Of a stretch of DNA of 64,000 nucleotides, positions 10,335-21,880 are shown piece by piece (the first letter of the stretch is position 1; each line of letters starts with the position of its first letter). A model generated the notes under the pieces. That model worked only from the letters and a program-made list of their open reading frames with translations, made no database searches and had not been told where the DNA came from. This stretch comes from Mytilus californianus (taxonomy: Eukaryota; Mollusca; Bivalvia; Mytilida; Mytilidae). The position numbers and the translations under genes are program-made. The stretch covers positions 50,574,884-50,638,883 of the forward strand of contig NW_026262712.1 of the NCBI RefSeq assembly GCF_021869535.1. The letters run 5' to 3'.

Positions 10335-11312
10335 CTTTCAGTCTATTTATAATCAATTGCATATTAGTAATAGTGTTTCAATGTAATTCTTTTATATTTA
10401 TTTTGCAACATACATTTGGTTAGAATCACAAACATACAACAAAAAAGAGTTAGTGGACTTTGGTCAATTAGGTAGATTAAAAAAAAAACTGCTATCACTA
10501 TATAAATCTGGTTTTGCTACTATCAAACCATACAGATTGATTGCATGATTGATGAACGCCAGATTCAGCTCACTTGGTTATATCGTGGCGACCAGTTTTT
10601 ATTGAGGAAGCCGGAGTTTCTGCATGAAAGAAATTAAATAAAAGTCTTACGAGCGGCTTTTGGACTCAGCAGCCAAGTACCATACAGACATAAACGTAAA
10701 ATCAACAAATAGATTACATGAATTAAACATAGTTTCTTTTTTTCGATCTGTTATTTAGAGAAAGGGGCACATACTGCATTTACGATAGGCTTTACATATA
10801 AGTGCTTATAATGATTGCTTATTTCGATACGATTTCCCAGTTGCTTTGGAATTGACTTCTCGATTTCTACCGAAAATCTCTGAGTATTATAAAAATCTAC
10901 ATGGGAACATCAAACACCCTCAGCATGGTTACAATAAGATCATTCCAAGTTTCCCACTTTTCCTTGAAAACCGGGAAAGCCTTGAATTGTATTTTACGTC
11001 AGTGAAACTTCTGGAAAACCTTTGAATTTCTAACGTTTGGTACCGTGTTTAAAGTTCGAGATATTTCCCTTCTGCAATTCCTATATTCCTAACAATGTCT
11101 TAAAACTTAATAGTTACTTGCGTGCATGATTTATTTATCTAATAAAAATAAATGAAAGTCCTTGAAAACAATCCTGCCCAAACCCTGGAATTTTTTGTTA
11201 GAACAAAACGAGATTCCTGTTATTCTGGAGTAAACCAGGATCATTTGCAACATCGGAAGAATGGAATGTGCACGTAAAATAACTGAAGAAAAAATGTAAA
11301 ATCCTGAACTTT
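10335..11312. other. Gene-free stretch inside the inverted-repeat pair
   Basis: Nothing recognised apart from short A-runs. Confidence 0.4.
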
Positions 11313-11557
11313 AGGGAGCTACCATTTGATTTTTAAGGGGGGGGGGGGGGCTAGGATGAAATTTGAAAAAATAGGCAGGACAGGAGTTTTGAGTAAAAAG
11401 AAAGCAGGATGAGACACTTGCAAAAAAATAAGTCAGGATGAAAATTTAGGTAAAAAAAGTCAGGATAAACTTTAAAAAAAAAGTCAAGACCGAATAGAGT
11501 GAAAAATAAAAAGGCAGGACAGACCTAGCCCCCATAAAAATCAAATGGTAGCCCCCT
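11313..11557 (+). mobile_element. Short element with AGGGAGCTACCATTTGATTT ends
   Basis: The left end AGGGAGCTACCATTTGATTT and the right end are inverted copies of about 25-29 bp with G-rich/C-rich extensions. The interior is a run of imperfect repeats of the type GTCAGGATGAAA-AAAAA. A second copy with the opposite interior orientation is at 15,748-16,031, and a lone right end is at 29,369-29,413. Confidence 0.75.
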
Positions 11558-11810
11558 TATTCCAATAAACAGTCACATTCAGAGGCTTAAACTCGTAATA
11601 TGATTAATCATGTGATCAATACACAGAACAAGATATTGGTAAAACTTTACATATATATTATCAAAGCCATTACAGCGTGGGCATGACTATCCATTGGCAT
11701 TTAAAGCACAACTTTGGTAAAACTTAAATTTACTCAACACACTTCTATAATTATATAAGACGTATATAAGTGTTATAGCTTGCTTGAAAGGATGTCTATA
11801 TATGCACCAG

Positions 11811-12486
11811 GGGTGGTGTTCTCGAAAATATCCTAAGATTCGTCCTAAGTCATAGATAAGACCAATTTTAGGATGGACTTAGGATCATCTTAGGACACTC
11901 TAAAGTTGTGTCTCGAAGCTATCTCAGACGCATCTTATGTTAGGACGTCCTAAACATATCATATGTGCGAAATTTTAAATAGTTAAAGTAATTGTTTGAT
12001 AAAACATTTATTAAAGACGAAACCAATAATTAATAAAATTGTTTACGAAATTTTAAAATTATATGTATTTAATTAAATGCATGATTTCAAATGTAATTAT
12101 AAAATAATATCAAAAAGGATTGTGATTTAAACTGGAAAACAATTGGTTTTGAAATGAAAATATTGAATTCGTAGTGTCATCGTATCGTAAAACACGAACT
12201 TCAAAGTTTAAAATCATGCACAAATTCTTTAAACAAGTTAATAACCGATGGTGCGTTTCATTTCATGTTCATCTTCACATAAAAAAATTGAGAAAAAGCA
12301 TGCACAAAGTTAGGATGAAGATATGATGATCTTAAGACACCTAATTAGGTGTCCTAAAGTTAGGACGAAAAATGTGATATATCCTAAGTTAAGAGAGCTT
12401 CGAGAACACGACTTAGGACAAAGACTTGTCATAAGATGGTCTTTGGACACGCCCTAATCCTAAGATAGCTTCGAGAACACTACCCC
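11811..12486. mobile_element. Foldback element rich in CTTAGGAC motifs
   Basis: Left end GGGTGGTGTTCTCGAA and right end TTCGAGAACACTACCCC are inverted. Both subterminal zones carry many CCTAAG / CTTAGGA motifs in both orientations and copies of AGCTTCGAGAACAC or its complement. The AT-rich middle (11,970-12,300) has no coding potential. It is a non-autonomous DNA-transposon-like element. Confidence 0.7.
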
Positions 12487-14377
12487 AGCTCGCAAACCAT
12501 ACTGATGTAAAATATTTAAATGGATACGCTCTAATACTTCCATTTTTCAATCTATTCAAGATGTCTACCTTTATCCAATAAGGGCACACGGTATGCTAGA
12601 AAAAAGTAAAAAATCGTTATCTAGTCTCTTTTTTTTTCATCAGTTCACGACAGTAAACTTCGAGCATTAGTTCACACACACACAAAGAAAAAGAGAGAGA
12701 GAGATGAAAAATATATATGCAGAGATTGACAGGCTATTTGCGTTGTACAGACGAAATGTTATAAAAGATTGTACTGATAAAAAAAGTTACTTGATATAGG
12801 CCAAAGGGTTTGTCGATTGTCATTTTAATTCCAACGAATCTTCTGTTAGATTGAATTTTATCTCTTTTTGGGCTATATATTTGATCCCAAACGGGTTATT
12901 ATAACCCATTTGAGTAACTAGTCCCAACCTGTTTAACTTGCGTTATTCTATCATCTATACCTATTAGTGCATTTTGTTAATCTTTTATTATGCAAGAGTT
13001 CGATGCAGGAGACATACTTGTTTTTGCTTGTGTCATCAATATGTTCGATATACGCAATCTAAGAAGATTATTATCTAAAGTCATGATTTATACGGTATTA
13101 AGAATCAATATACATCAAAAGATGAAACTAACAAAAAGGCAACATTTCCTTAAAGACAAACGATACTGGAAGCCATTGATTTTCATGATGTAAAATTCGA
13201 AGGTAAATTGCTGTTCATAGATTAAATCGATACGTACCAGAAACTTTCACAGTTTTCTTAAGATGTCTGTAATTTATAGAACATTCAACTGAATTCATTG
13301 TATTTGTCTGATAATTTGCATTTGAATTTCATTGAAATTGAATGAAATAAGAAATAAAATGTTGATGTTATACTACTATATATGTAGAAAAACGATTGTA
13401 GACTCCAGAATTCAATCTGCAATTTATTCATAAACTTTAAACTGACACAGCATGAACACATGTGTAGGAAAAACTATTTGAACTCTTAACATTTAATTTA
13501 CATTTAGATTTTTTTGAGTTTTCACTACACATTAACATATCAAACTGTTGATTGTGAAAATTTGCATATCCGTTTAATATTACCGATACATTCATTGTTA
13601 AAACATTTGTAATATTTGAAATAGTTTTTAATAGATGATAACTGTTCAGCTGATGTCTATTTGGCATCTTATTTACAATTTCTATTGGGGTGACCATTTC
13701 ATTTGGTGGTGAGAGGATTTAAGAAATGAATACTAGTATCCTGGCCTCGTAAGACCTTAAACTCAATAATTTTGCCTAATGTAGTAACGTTTAAATTTCA
13801 GATAACATGATCTATGTGAAATTGGTAAATTATTAAGTCAGAAAATTCACTACCACAAATAACTTAACTAGAATTCCGTCATAGATACAAATATTTGGTT
13901 TTGAAGTTTGGTTGCACCTGTAAAATTCTTATCAAAAGCGTGATAAAACATCCTCATTTTTACGGGAATCTTGTTTATAATGCTCGCGAATTTAGATACG
14001 ATCCATGTAAACTTTTTATTCACGAATAAACTTAATATTCTTAAAGGCTATCAATTCAACACCGTAGTAAGATCTTTGAATACTGTTTATTTTTCTGTAT
14101 TTTCATCGATTTTGTTTGTGATAAATTAGAAAATGAATAAATGTGGATAGCTAGACATTTATGAAAACTTAAAGTTCTACGTCCTGTCGATATAATGTTT
14201 TATATTTTAGCAATGCACAAGGTCCCTCCTTTTTCTAGACTGTTTATGGCATCTCTGCACTAAATCCGTTAGATGTAAACGGATTGATACTATAATTTGG
14301 GAGAACAAGATTGATTTGATAGTATAATTAGTTGTTATTGGCTTTCGGTAACTGCGAGTACTCTTAATAAATACTTC
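12487..14377. other. Gene-free stretch inside the inverted-repeat pair
   Basis: Contains a short (GA)n run near 12,690-12,705 and scattered short ORFs with no recognisable content. I see no gene. Confidence 0.4.
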
Positions 14378-14800
14378 GTGTCTTTTGTATTTTTATGTTT
14401 GTTAATTTATGTGTATCGTACATCTGATGAGTCAAGCAATTTCCGACTGTTTTTACAGTTTGTTCTTATCGTGTGCTGTTGCACGACTATCTCGGTTTGG
14501 GGAGAGTTGAGCGCTGCAAACATGTCTAAACCTGTCATATTGTGTGTGTGCCTATCGCGAGTCATGAGACTGTTATTCAGTGGTTGTCGTTGGTTGTTAT
14601 CTGTCGAATTTGTTATAAATAAGGCCGTTTGTTTTTTTGTTTGAATTGTTTCACCTTTTGTCATTCGGGGCCTTTTGTTGGTGACTGTACGGTTTGGGTG
14701 TTGCTCATTGTTGAAGGCCATACTGTGACCTATAGATGGTAAAATCCACATCATTTGGACTCTGTCATATAACAGTATCATTGGCAATCATACAAATCCC
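14378..14800 (-). repeat. Dispersed repeat family B, inverted copy
   Basis: On the minus strand it follows the family B order from TGCCAATGATACTG through GGCCTTCAACAATGAGCAAC to the GACTCGCGATAGGC side. Open frames of 88 and 126 aa here are artefacts of the repeat. It directly abuts the inner end of the right inverted arm. Confidence 0.7.
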
Positions 14801-14811
14801 TTTTTACAGCG

Positions 14812-15566
14812 GATGACCTTGAGTCATTCCGGTGTTATGTTGCCGCAGACATTGCCTGACGTGACTTGCGTTTTTGACTGATAACCGAACGTATTTCGTG
14901 TAATTACGCGGATATTATCGAGTGCAAAATAACATTCCTTATCGCTTGTTATATATTAATTTCATCAATAAATAATCATGAAAATAATTTTTAAGAACAA
15001 AGATAAATGATATGAAAATGTTTTGTCGTGAGAAATATATATATCAATAACAAATCATGAATACCGAAAATTTGTGTTAACGCATGCGGAAGAATATCTC
15101 GAGAACGTTTTGCAACAAAAGCGGGAAAATATGAGTGAGTACTCAAATCCAATCTATTAGAAAAACGAATTATTCCAGAAGAGTGTCCACCATGCACTTG
15201 CACTGCACTATCATTAGAATAGTAGAATAGAATGATATACAAATGGATTACAATTTGTCTGTAGAGTTATTAAGATTATCTGCTATATATATAACTGCTA
15301 TAAAAATATTAATATAATATATAACAACAAACCAGAGTATACTGATAACAAATGATTATATCACTACAATATAATAGTTATTACGGTGAGTTTGAATTCC
15401 CTGTCATTTATTCATCATCCACACAGGAACTTGTCTCAGAAAAAAATATATCTATGTACCTTAACTCAACTTCAGGTATAGAGATATGATTTTTTTCTGA
15501 GGCAAGTGCTTGTGATCCACCAGAACTTGCGGTCATCCGATGTTCAGTACTTCAGTACTTTGATTT
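14812..15566 (-). repeat. Right arm of the long inverted repeat
   Basis: Reverse-complement partner of 9,334-10,127. The outermost shared block is the palindromic AGTACTTCAGTACT near 15,545-15,560. Its inner hairpin lies at about 15,428-15,512. Confidence 0.8.
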
Positions 15567-15747
15567 TTTATAATGCCCACAAACATTGACAAAATGAAAG
15601 ACATAATTGTGTACAAAATTGAAAGTAGATTTACGCGCCCGCAACAGGTAAAAATGAGTATAGCGTCAGCAAAATATACCCCCTCCCCCAAAAATCATAT
15701 GGTTATTTTGGAAAAGCAAATTTTTATTTGATGTTTGTACATATTTA

Positions 15748-16031
15748 AGGGAGCTGCAATTTGATTTTTATGGGGAGGGGGTCTAGGATGAAAAATGTTG
15801 TCCTGCATTTTTTGTAATCTCTGTCCTGTCTTTTTATTTTTCACTCTATTCGGTCCTGCCGTTTTTTTATTAGTTTATCCTGACTTTTTTTACATAAATT
15901 GTCATTCTGCCTTTTTTTTTTGCAATGTTGCTCATCCTGCCTTTTTTTTTACTCAAAACTCCTGTCCTGCCTTGTTTTTTCAAATTTCATCCTAGCCACC
16001 CCCCACCATAAAAATCAAATGGTAGCTCCCT
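15748..16031 (-). mobile_element. Second AGGGAGCT...AGCTCCCT element
   Basis: Same terminal inverted sequences as 11,313-11,557 but with the interior reversed (TTTTTTCATCCTGCC-type repeats). The interior repeats about every 30-40 bp as variants of GTCCTGCCTTTTTTT. The 66-aa frame inside it is not a gene. Confidence 0.75.
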
Positions 16032-16747
16032 AAGTTTACTAACTAAAGGTAATTTTGTGTTTCAGTTTCATATCGTGTTCGTATTTGAGGTACTATTTAT
16101 ATAAATGTTCTTATAAACTCTTTCAGAAATTTTCAAAGCAAAAATGTTAAAAACAAATTCTATCAGCCTTTGTTGTCATGTCATTTTGATAACTGTCCCA
16201 TACTGAGCAAATTTTATGCATCAAAGCTTGCTCGAGGTGTATGCGTTGTTCCGGATGTAAGCTGTTTTTCAGGAGTCATTAAGCGCAAACATTAACAAGA
16301 AAAATACAATGTTTCAATTGAAAAATAACAAAATCGATGCACGGATTAAGTGTGTTAGAAAGAATGATGATGTTCGTCGGTTATGGATTGACTTCATTAG
16401 GACGACATAAAATGCAAATTTCGATTTAAGTTACAAGACACGCAGAATGTATAAAAGACATAAGTTGCAGGAAAAACTTTTGATTGATCTTTCTAATATA
16501 ATGACTGTGAAACCATTCCAACTTCTATTGTATATATCAACAGGAAAAGTGTAAAATAAATCCCATTGAATTCCATTACTTTCTGTTTTCAATTGATACA
16601 ATATACATGCACTATATAACTGTTTTATATCCATCAGCGACGTCAAATCCTTTCAATATATTAAAGGATTTTTTTGTCTCCAAAGCTTTTAATTTAAAGC
16701 TATTCGAACTTTCACTTTATGCTGATCAGGGTTTGTGTGTAAAGCAA

Positions 16748-16800
16748 AATAATGTCCTATGAAATATTGTCCCCAAAGACAATATTTCATGACTTTAAAA
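16748..16800. repeat. Hairpin of the GGACAATATTTCA motif
   Basis: GAAATATTGTC and GACAATATTTC face each other across a 6-nt loop. It is the same motif as the tandem block at 17,161-17,280. Confidence 0.7.
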
Positions 16801-16935
16801 TAAAATTGAGAATGGAAATGGAGAATGTGTCAAAGAGACAACAACCCGACCATAGAGCAGACAACAGCCGAAGGCCACTAATGGGTCTTCAATGCAGCGA
16901 GAAACTCCCGCACCCGGAGGCGTCCTTCAGCTGTA
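16800..16935 (+). repeat. Dispersed repeat fragment, family E
   Basis: Contains GTGTCAAAGAGACAACAACC and CTCCCGCACCCGGAGGCGTC, which I recognise as a motif common in mussel noncoding sequence. There is one copy here. The 69-aa ORF across it is incidental. Confidence 0.55.
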
Positions 16936-17160
16936 TCCTGAAATTTTGTCCCTATCTATGAAAAAAGGGAATCGATGTTATAATTAAATTGTTTTCTTTG
17001 ATTGATAATAACAAACAATCCTGCTTAATCAATTTATGCAGCAATTTATGGTTATATACACATACTTTTCATGAAAAACTTTTTTAAAAAATCCAGAAAC
17101 TTTCACAATTTCTTGGCAGAAGAATCCTCAGGGAAGACATAATTAAATTAAGATATTCTT

Positions 17161-17280
17161 GGACAGTATTTCACAGTGAAATATTGCCATGGACAGAATT
17201 TCACAGTGAAATATTGTCATGGACAGAATTTCACAGAGAAATATTGTCATGGACAGTATTTTATAGTGAAATATTGTCCA
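17161..17280. repeat. Four 30-bp near-palindromic tandem units
   Basis: Four consecutive 30-bp units (17,161, 17,191, 17,221, 17,251), each close to GGACAGAATTTCACAGTG followed by AAATATTGTCAT. Each unit is nearly self-complementary about its CACAGTG centre. Looser single units follow at 17,339-17,370 and 17,401-17,415. Confidence 0.9.
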
Positions 17281-17439
17281 GAAGGAGGAGACAAAATTTC
17301 ATGCACAAGGACACTTTTCCATAATGAATAATTGTCCTGGACAGTATTTCATTATGAAATAGTGTACACGTACTCTATTTTATATGAAATTTTTTCTGAA
17401 GGACAATATTTCATGGGGGACTTTATTTTATGTTATATG

Positions 17440-19309
17440 TGTACCTTCTGGTATTGTGAATTTATAGAGAAAACAATTCTCTCTGGATATTTAATGAAAT
17501 ATGCATATTTTGAGATATGAATGTAATTCATTTATAAGACTTGAAATCTAAATGAAGAAACCTAGGTAATTATTACGACTGTATTTATAGTTACAGAATA
17601 TATTTTATTTGATATCTCACTTAGCCAAGTACGGATTTACAGTAAAATTACCAAGTTTGTTTTGTTCAAAATGATTACGATGGCACCACATTTTCCTTGT
17701 ATTACAGTCTGAAAGTGCATTATAAGAGCTACCATCTCATATTTTATTTTGAAATTTTATCGTTTAGTTCTCTTTCTATTAACACATATGTGATTCATCT
17801 ATACAAAATCTTAAACCTAAAAGCTCCGTGACCCAAACTTTTTATTTTTATATTTTGACAAGAGCATGATGTACACTACAATTTGGCAAATCATTACAAT
17901 ATCCTATACTTATTTGTATTAAGAACCCCCTTCCCCACATTATCGGTGCTTCAAACTAAAATCTTTTATTATTTTACCGGTTTTGTAAAGTCATGTTTTA
18001 ACTTAACTTTATTGCATTTCTTTTCATTCTTAAAGTGATGCTGATGCCACAGTTCTCGGTCAAAAAACTTAACTCAATACTCGGAGTACAAATTTTGAGC
18101 TCAAAACACCAAATTCCGTATTTTAATTGGTCGATTTCTTAGTTTGAGTTCGATAATCGTGCTCGAAATCATTATAACCACAAGGCCTAAGGTAGACTAA
18201 GTCCCTGTTAGATTTCAGATTTTCAACTTTACGAGACAGAGGCATGTTTTTCTATTATTGACCTCCGTTTGCTGATGTTCTTCTTTCCTGGCTTATTGCT
18301 TTGTTGAGTTGTAACAGTTGTCTCATTGGTGTATAATACACATATTTCACTATTATGTTCTCCGGGTCTGTGTCCCGACAATCTTTTTTCTTCTTTTCAC
18401 TTTTTCTTTTGTCGATGCTTCATTTATTTTACAAAATTACTTTCTTATTTTTCCATTGCCTCTCATATACACTATACCTTCACCTAAAATGTTGTATTTT
18501 GCATTTCGCTGAACCTAGGTATATAAGCAGCAGTTACTAGGATTTTATTTTTTTATTGAAGTGTTCTCATAATTATGACGGGTGCTCCTAATAACAGGAA
18601 GCTGATACGAAGAAAAGATTATTATTTCTTTAGATCTGTTGTAGTTATTTTCGATGATCATTAACATCACTAAGGAAACCATTAACAACAATTAGATGTT
18701 GAGTAAAGAGTCTAATTACAGACAATTACAATTTATTTTTCTCATCAGGTTACAAAATAAATTTTCATTTCCCGTCAAAACTGTAATTAATGACAATTTT
18801 TTTCATATTTTCTGACTTCAAAAAAAGATAATCGATGAACAACAAATAATTGAAGTACCTTGATGTATGAAATGATTGTTATATTATGTAGAAATGACAA
18901 TTTCTAGGGTGTCTTATTTTATCGAGATGCGCGTTTTTGTTAATGTACTTTACGTCTTTTGTTGTTTTTTTGGGTTTATTTTTTGTTTGTTATTTGTTTG
19001 TTTTATTTGTCATCATTTCTTACATATCTGTCCCTTTTTCGAAATGGTAAATTACTGTTTTAGAAATTTATTATGATATCATTAAAAGCCGTCATGATGT
19101 CTAAATATTTCAACTGACAATGAAAATAAATTGCCAGATTAGCTGTGGCGTTCCATAAGAACACATCTCCGTTTTTGAGGTGATATTCGCCATTTATGAT
19201 CATGATGCGTTTGTATCGTTATCGTTTTAGTTGTTCATGAGCTAATTATCATGGTTGCGTTGAACCACAGGCTTTAAATTTTTGAACTCATTCCTTCGAA
19301 AGTTTTTTT
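17440..19309. other. Gene-free stretch
   Basis: A family-B-like end (GTTGTCTCATTGGTG, minus orientation) occurs near 18,315. I recognise nothing else. Confidence 0.4.
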
Positions 19310-19580
19310 TTTTATTATTTTGTTAACCGTTATAGAATATTTGTGTCACAGATGACCACGTATATGTTTCCCTTGTCCTAGCTACAATCCCATGCGTCCT
19401 CTTTTACTCCATAATGACATTATGGAATCCAACTTATCAATGCATTGTAACTTGCCATGAGTAACACGACAAGTTCGTTTAGTTGAGTACAAAATCTAGG
19501 AACTGCTTACCCTTTTGAAACACATCAGTGCTTTAGGTTTTTGTGGGGATCTTGTTGTTTAAACTTAAGTTTTCTGTATA
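19310..19580 (+). repeat. Family A retroelement tail, old copy
   Basis: Begins with AACCGTTATAGAATATTTGTGTCACAGATGA, matching the last RT codons at 2,588-2,620, and continues through CCATGAGTAACACGAC. It therefore preserves the RT-to-tail junction in diverged form. Confidence 0.6.
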
Positions 19581-19583
19581 AAT

Positions 19584-19866
19584 AAGAAGATGTGATATGA
19601 GTGCCAATGAGACAACTCTCCATCCAAGTCACAATGTATAAAAAGTTAACAATTATAGGTCAAAGTACGGCCTTCAATACGGAGCCTTGGCTCATACCGA
19701 ACAGCAAGCTAGAAAGGGCCCTAAAATGACTAGTGTAAAACAATTCAAACAGGAAAACCAACGGTCTAATCCATATAAAAAAGAGAAACATCTATGAACC
19801 ACACCAACAAACGACAACCACTGAACAACAGGCTCCTGACTTAGGACAGGTGCAAACAAATGTAGC
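19584..19866 (+). repeat. Dispersed repeat family B, variant 2
   Basis: GAGTGCCAATGAGACAACTC, GCCTTGGCTCATACCGAAC and CTTAGGACAGGTGCAAAC in order. It is nearly collinear with 38,473-38,790. Confidence 0.8.
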
Positions 19867-20487
19867 GGGTTTAAACGTGTCTTGTTTTGTTGACTTGTTT
19901 GTCTTTATGTAGTTTTCCTTTTAGGTCATACTATTGTATGTTATTTTCTTCATTTTTTTATGCTGCTTTTCCCCTTATTCTATTTAGGGAAAGTTTGCGA
20001 TTTGAAATGGTTATTCTGGCGGTGATTGGTAGTGTTACTAGTAATTGTAAGATTTTATCGTTTTTGTCGGTGATTAGTTATTTCTACGCGTGTGTTATCA
20101 CGGGACAATATAGTGGTTATCGTTGGATATCGAAGGACACCCCCTTGCACCGTTGCATGGGGAGGGGTAGGGTGTCGTGGGTTGTTAGCTTTTCTGGTAA
20201 TATGTTACAACTTTCCAGCGACTTTCGAGATGAGACTGCCTTAGACACGCTGATTCTTGATGGTTTGGCTATTTATTAATGTTTGATGTACGTTCAAACC
20301 ATATCTTTCCTTTTCATACGGTTATTCTTTATTTCTTCAAATTCTTCAAATAGAAATGTTGTAGTATTAAAGGCAACACAATATAAATATTTCACAAAAA
20401 AATTAATTATTTCATCGTGAATATAAAGAAACATAGTGTGCATATATGTTTTGTACGTCGTTCACTTTAATATTAATAGAGAATATT

Positions 20488-20584
20488 ATATGGCTTTTTC
20501 AATATCACAATATCGAGCAGAGCTCTTGGGATTATATTGATGTCTCGGATTGATACCGTGTGTGTGATATTGAAAAAGCCATAT
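20488..20584. repeat. Perfect 21-bp inverted arms, 55-bp loop
   Basis: ATATGGCTTTTTCAATATCAC at 20,488-20,508 is exactly complementary to 20,564-20,584. It is a MITE-like hairpin or remnant. Confidence 0.85.
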
Positions 20585-20627
20585 CATATACACTTTATTA
20601 TATAACTCAAGTAGATTTTTTTTTCAC

Positions 20628-20752
20628 GTGACATGACGTAATATAGATTAGGGGTTTGATAAAGCCTTTGCAACTGTGACTGATATCGATGACGTGACGT
20701 CATATAGATAAGGAGTGTGGTAAAGGCTATGCAACCGAGACTGATATCGATA
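20628..20752. repeat. Tandem duplication, about 62-bp unit
   Basis: Two diverged units, each with a TGACGT(A/C)ATATAGAT... start and an ACTGATATCGAT end. Confidence 0.75.
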
Positions 20753-21444
20753 TCATCACGGATGGCTGATACAGTACGATTGCCATTGGTTGTATTACAC
20801 ATACAACTTTCATGCATTTACTACTAACTATACAATAAATTAGATTATTATACCTCAGTATGTTTTTTCTATATAAAAAAGAATGAAATAGTTCTGCTAT
20901 TTCATTCCACAGACTATTTGCCAGTCAATAGTTTCAAAGACTATTACCCTGGTCAATAGTTTTATGAACATATTTCCAGTACTTTTTCATACTAATTTTT
21001 CATTGGACAACAATGACGTCATTGACTATTCTGCATGAATTTGTCCGCTTGGCAACGTTTAACTCTGAAATATCGTAATTTCAAATTAATAAATTACTTA
21101 CCAGAAGCAGTAAAAAAACAAGAAGAAAATCTACGTGACATATTTTAGGAACTAAAACATAACAAATGTATGGTACGGGTCTGTCGTCGTCTTCATAATC
21201 TGGGATAGCTTTGGTGTACGGTAATATATTTTAGCTAGCGATTATTCTATGCACGGGATTTTTACACAAGGATTCCTGGTCTTGATTACAGTAAATCAAA
21301 TATTTACAAATACCACACGGGCAAAAAAAAAAAAAACCCTGATAGTTCATCTTGTGCATGTTTATGTGACTATTTGTTTTTTTTTCCAAGTAATGTATGC
21401 AGTCTTTTTAGAAATTTGTTTTGTTCGGTATAATAAAACACTTA

Positions 21445-21578
21445 TTGACTGGTTATAAGTGTAATAGCAAGTTTGTTGTCCCTTTGATACTAACTATTGC
21501 CCTCGGCTTCGCATCGAGCAATAGTTTGTATCTCAGGGACAACAAACTTGCTATTACCCTCATAACCATGCAGTCAAT
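21445..21578. mobile_element. Foldback element
   Basis: GGTTAT...GTAATAGCAAGTTTGTTGTCCC on the left is inverted on the right (GGGACAACAAACTTGCTATTAC...ATAACC), and both inner sides carry ACTATTG/CAATAGT. The loop includes CCTCGGCTTCGC. A similar smaller structure lies at 20,885-20,970. Confidence 0.75.
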
Positions 21579-21789
21579 AGGCGTATACTATTATCGTGTG
21601 TTTTATTTTTGTATAACCAAAATATATTCATACATTCGTATGTAACCCGAGCCCTGCTGCAGATGATAACGTTTTTAATCGGAGGATTACACAAAACAAC
21701 TGGTATCCGAGAACACTGTTCCGTTATACTTATTATTTAAAGAAAGAACAGCGCTATCAATCGAAAGCAGGCTTTCTAAAAGAAAAACC

Positions 21790-21880
21790 TCACCAGAGGC
21801 ACCAGGCTTATAATTGTGCACGCCAGACAAGCGTTTCGTCTACAAAAGACTCATCAGTGACACTTGCATCAAAATAATTA
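21790..21880 (-). repeat. Dispersed repeat family F with hammerhead-like core
   Basis: The minus strand contains CACTGATGAGTC, a short loop, GACGAAACGC, then TCTGGCGTGCAC. The same ordered motif is seen at 23,790-23,850 (+) and in degraded form at 47,040-47,100 and 63,935-63,980. Confidence 0.65.
21834..21857 (-). ncRNA. Hammerhead-like core motif
   Basis: CTGATGA, helix GTCT / AGAC with a 5-nt loop, then GAAA. A possible 3-bp helix III (CGC/GCG) follows, but the position where cleavage would be expected is G, which is unfavourable. Helix I is not evident. Confidence 0.35.

Noticed and set aside
14378-14787. 88-aa plus-strand and 126-aa minus-strand frames
   Set aside because: Both fall in dispersed repeat family B and overlap on opposite strands.
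19887-20279. 130-aa open frame after a family B repeat
   Set aside because: Hydrophobic, low-complexity start and no recognisable domain, splice signal or polyadenylation signal. It could be an exon but the support is too weak.
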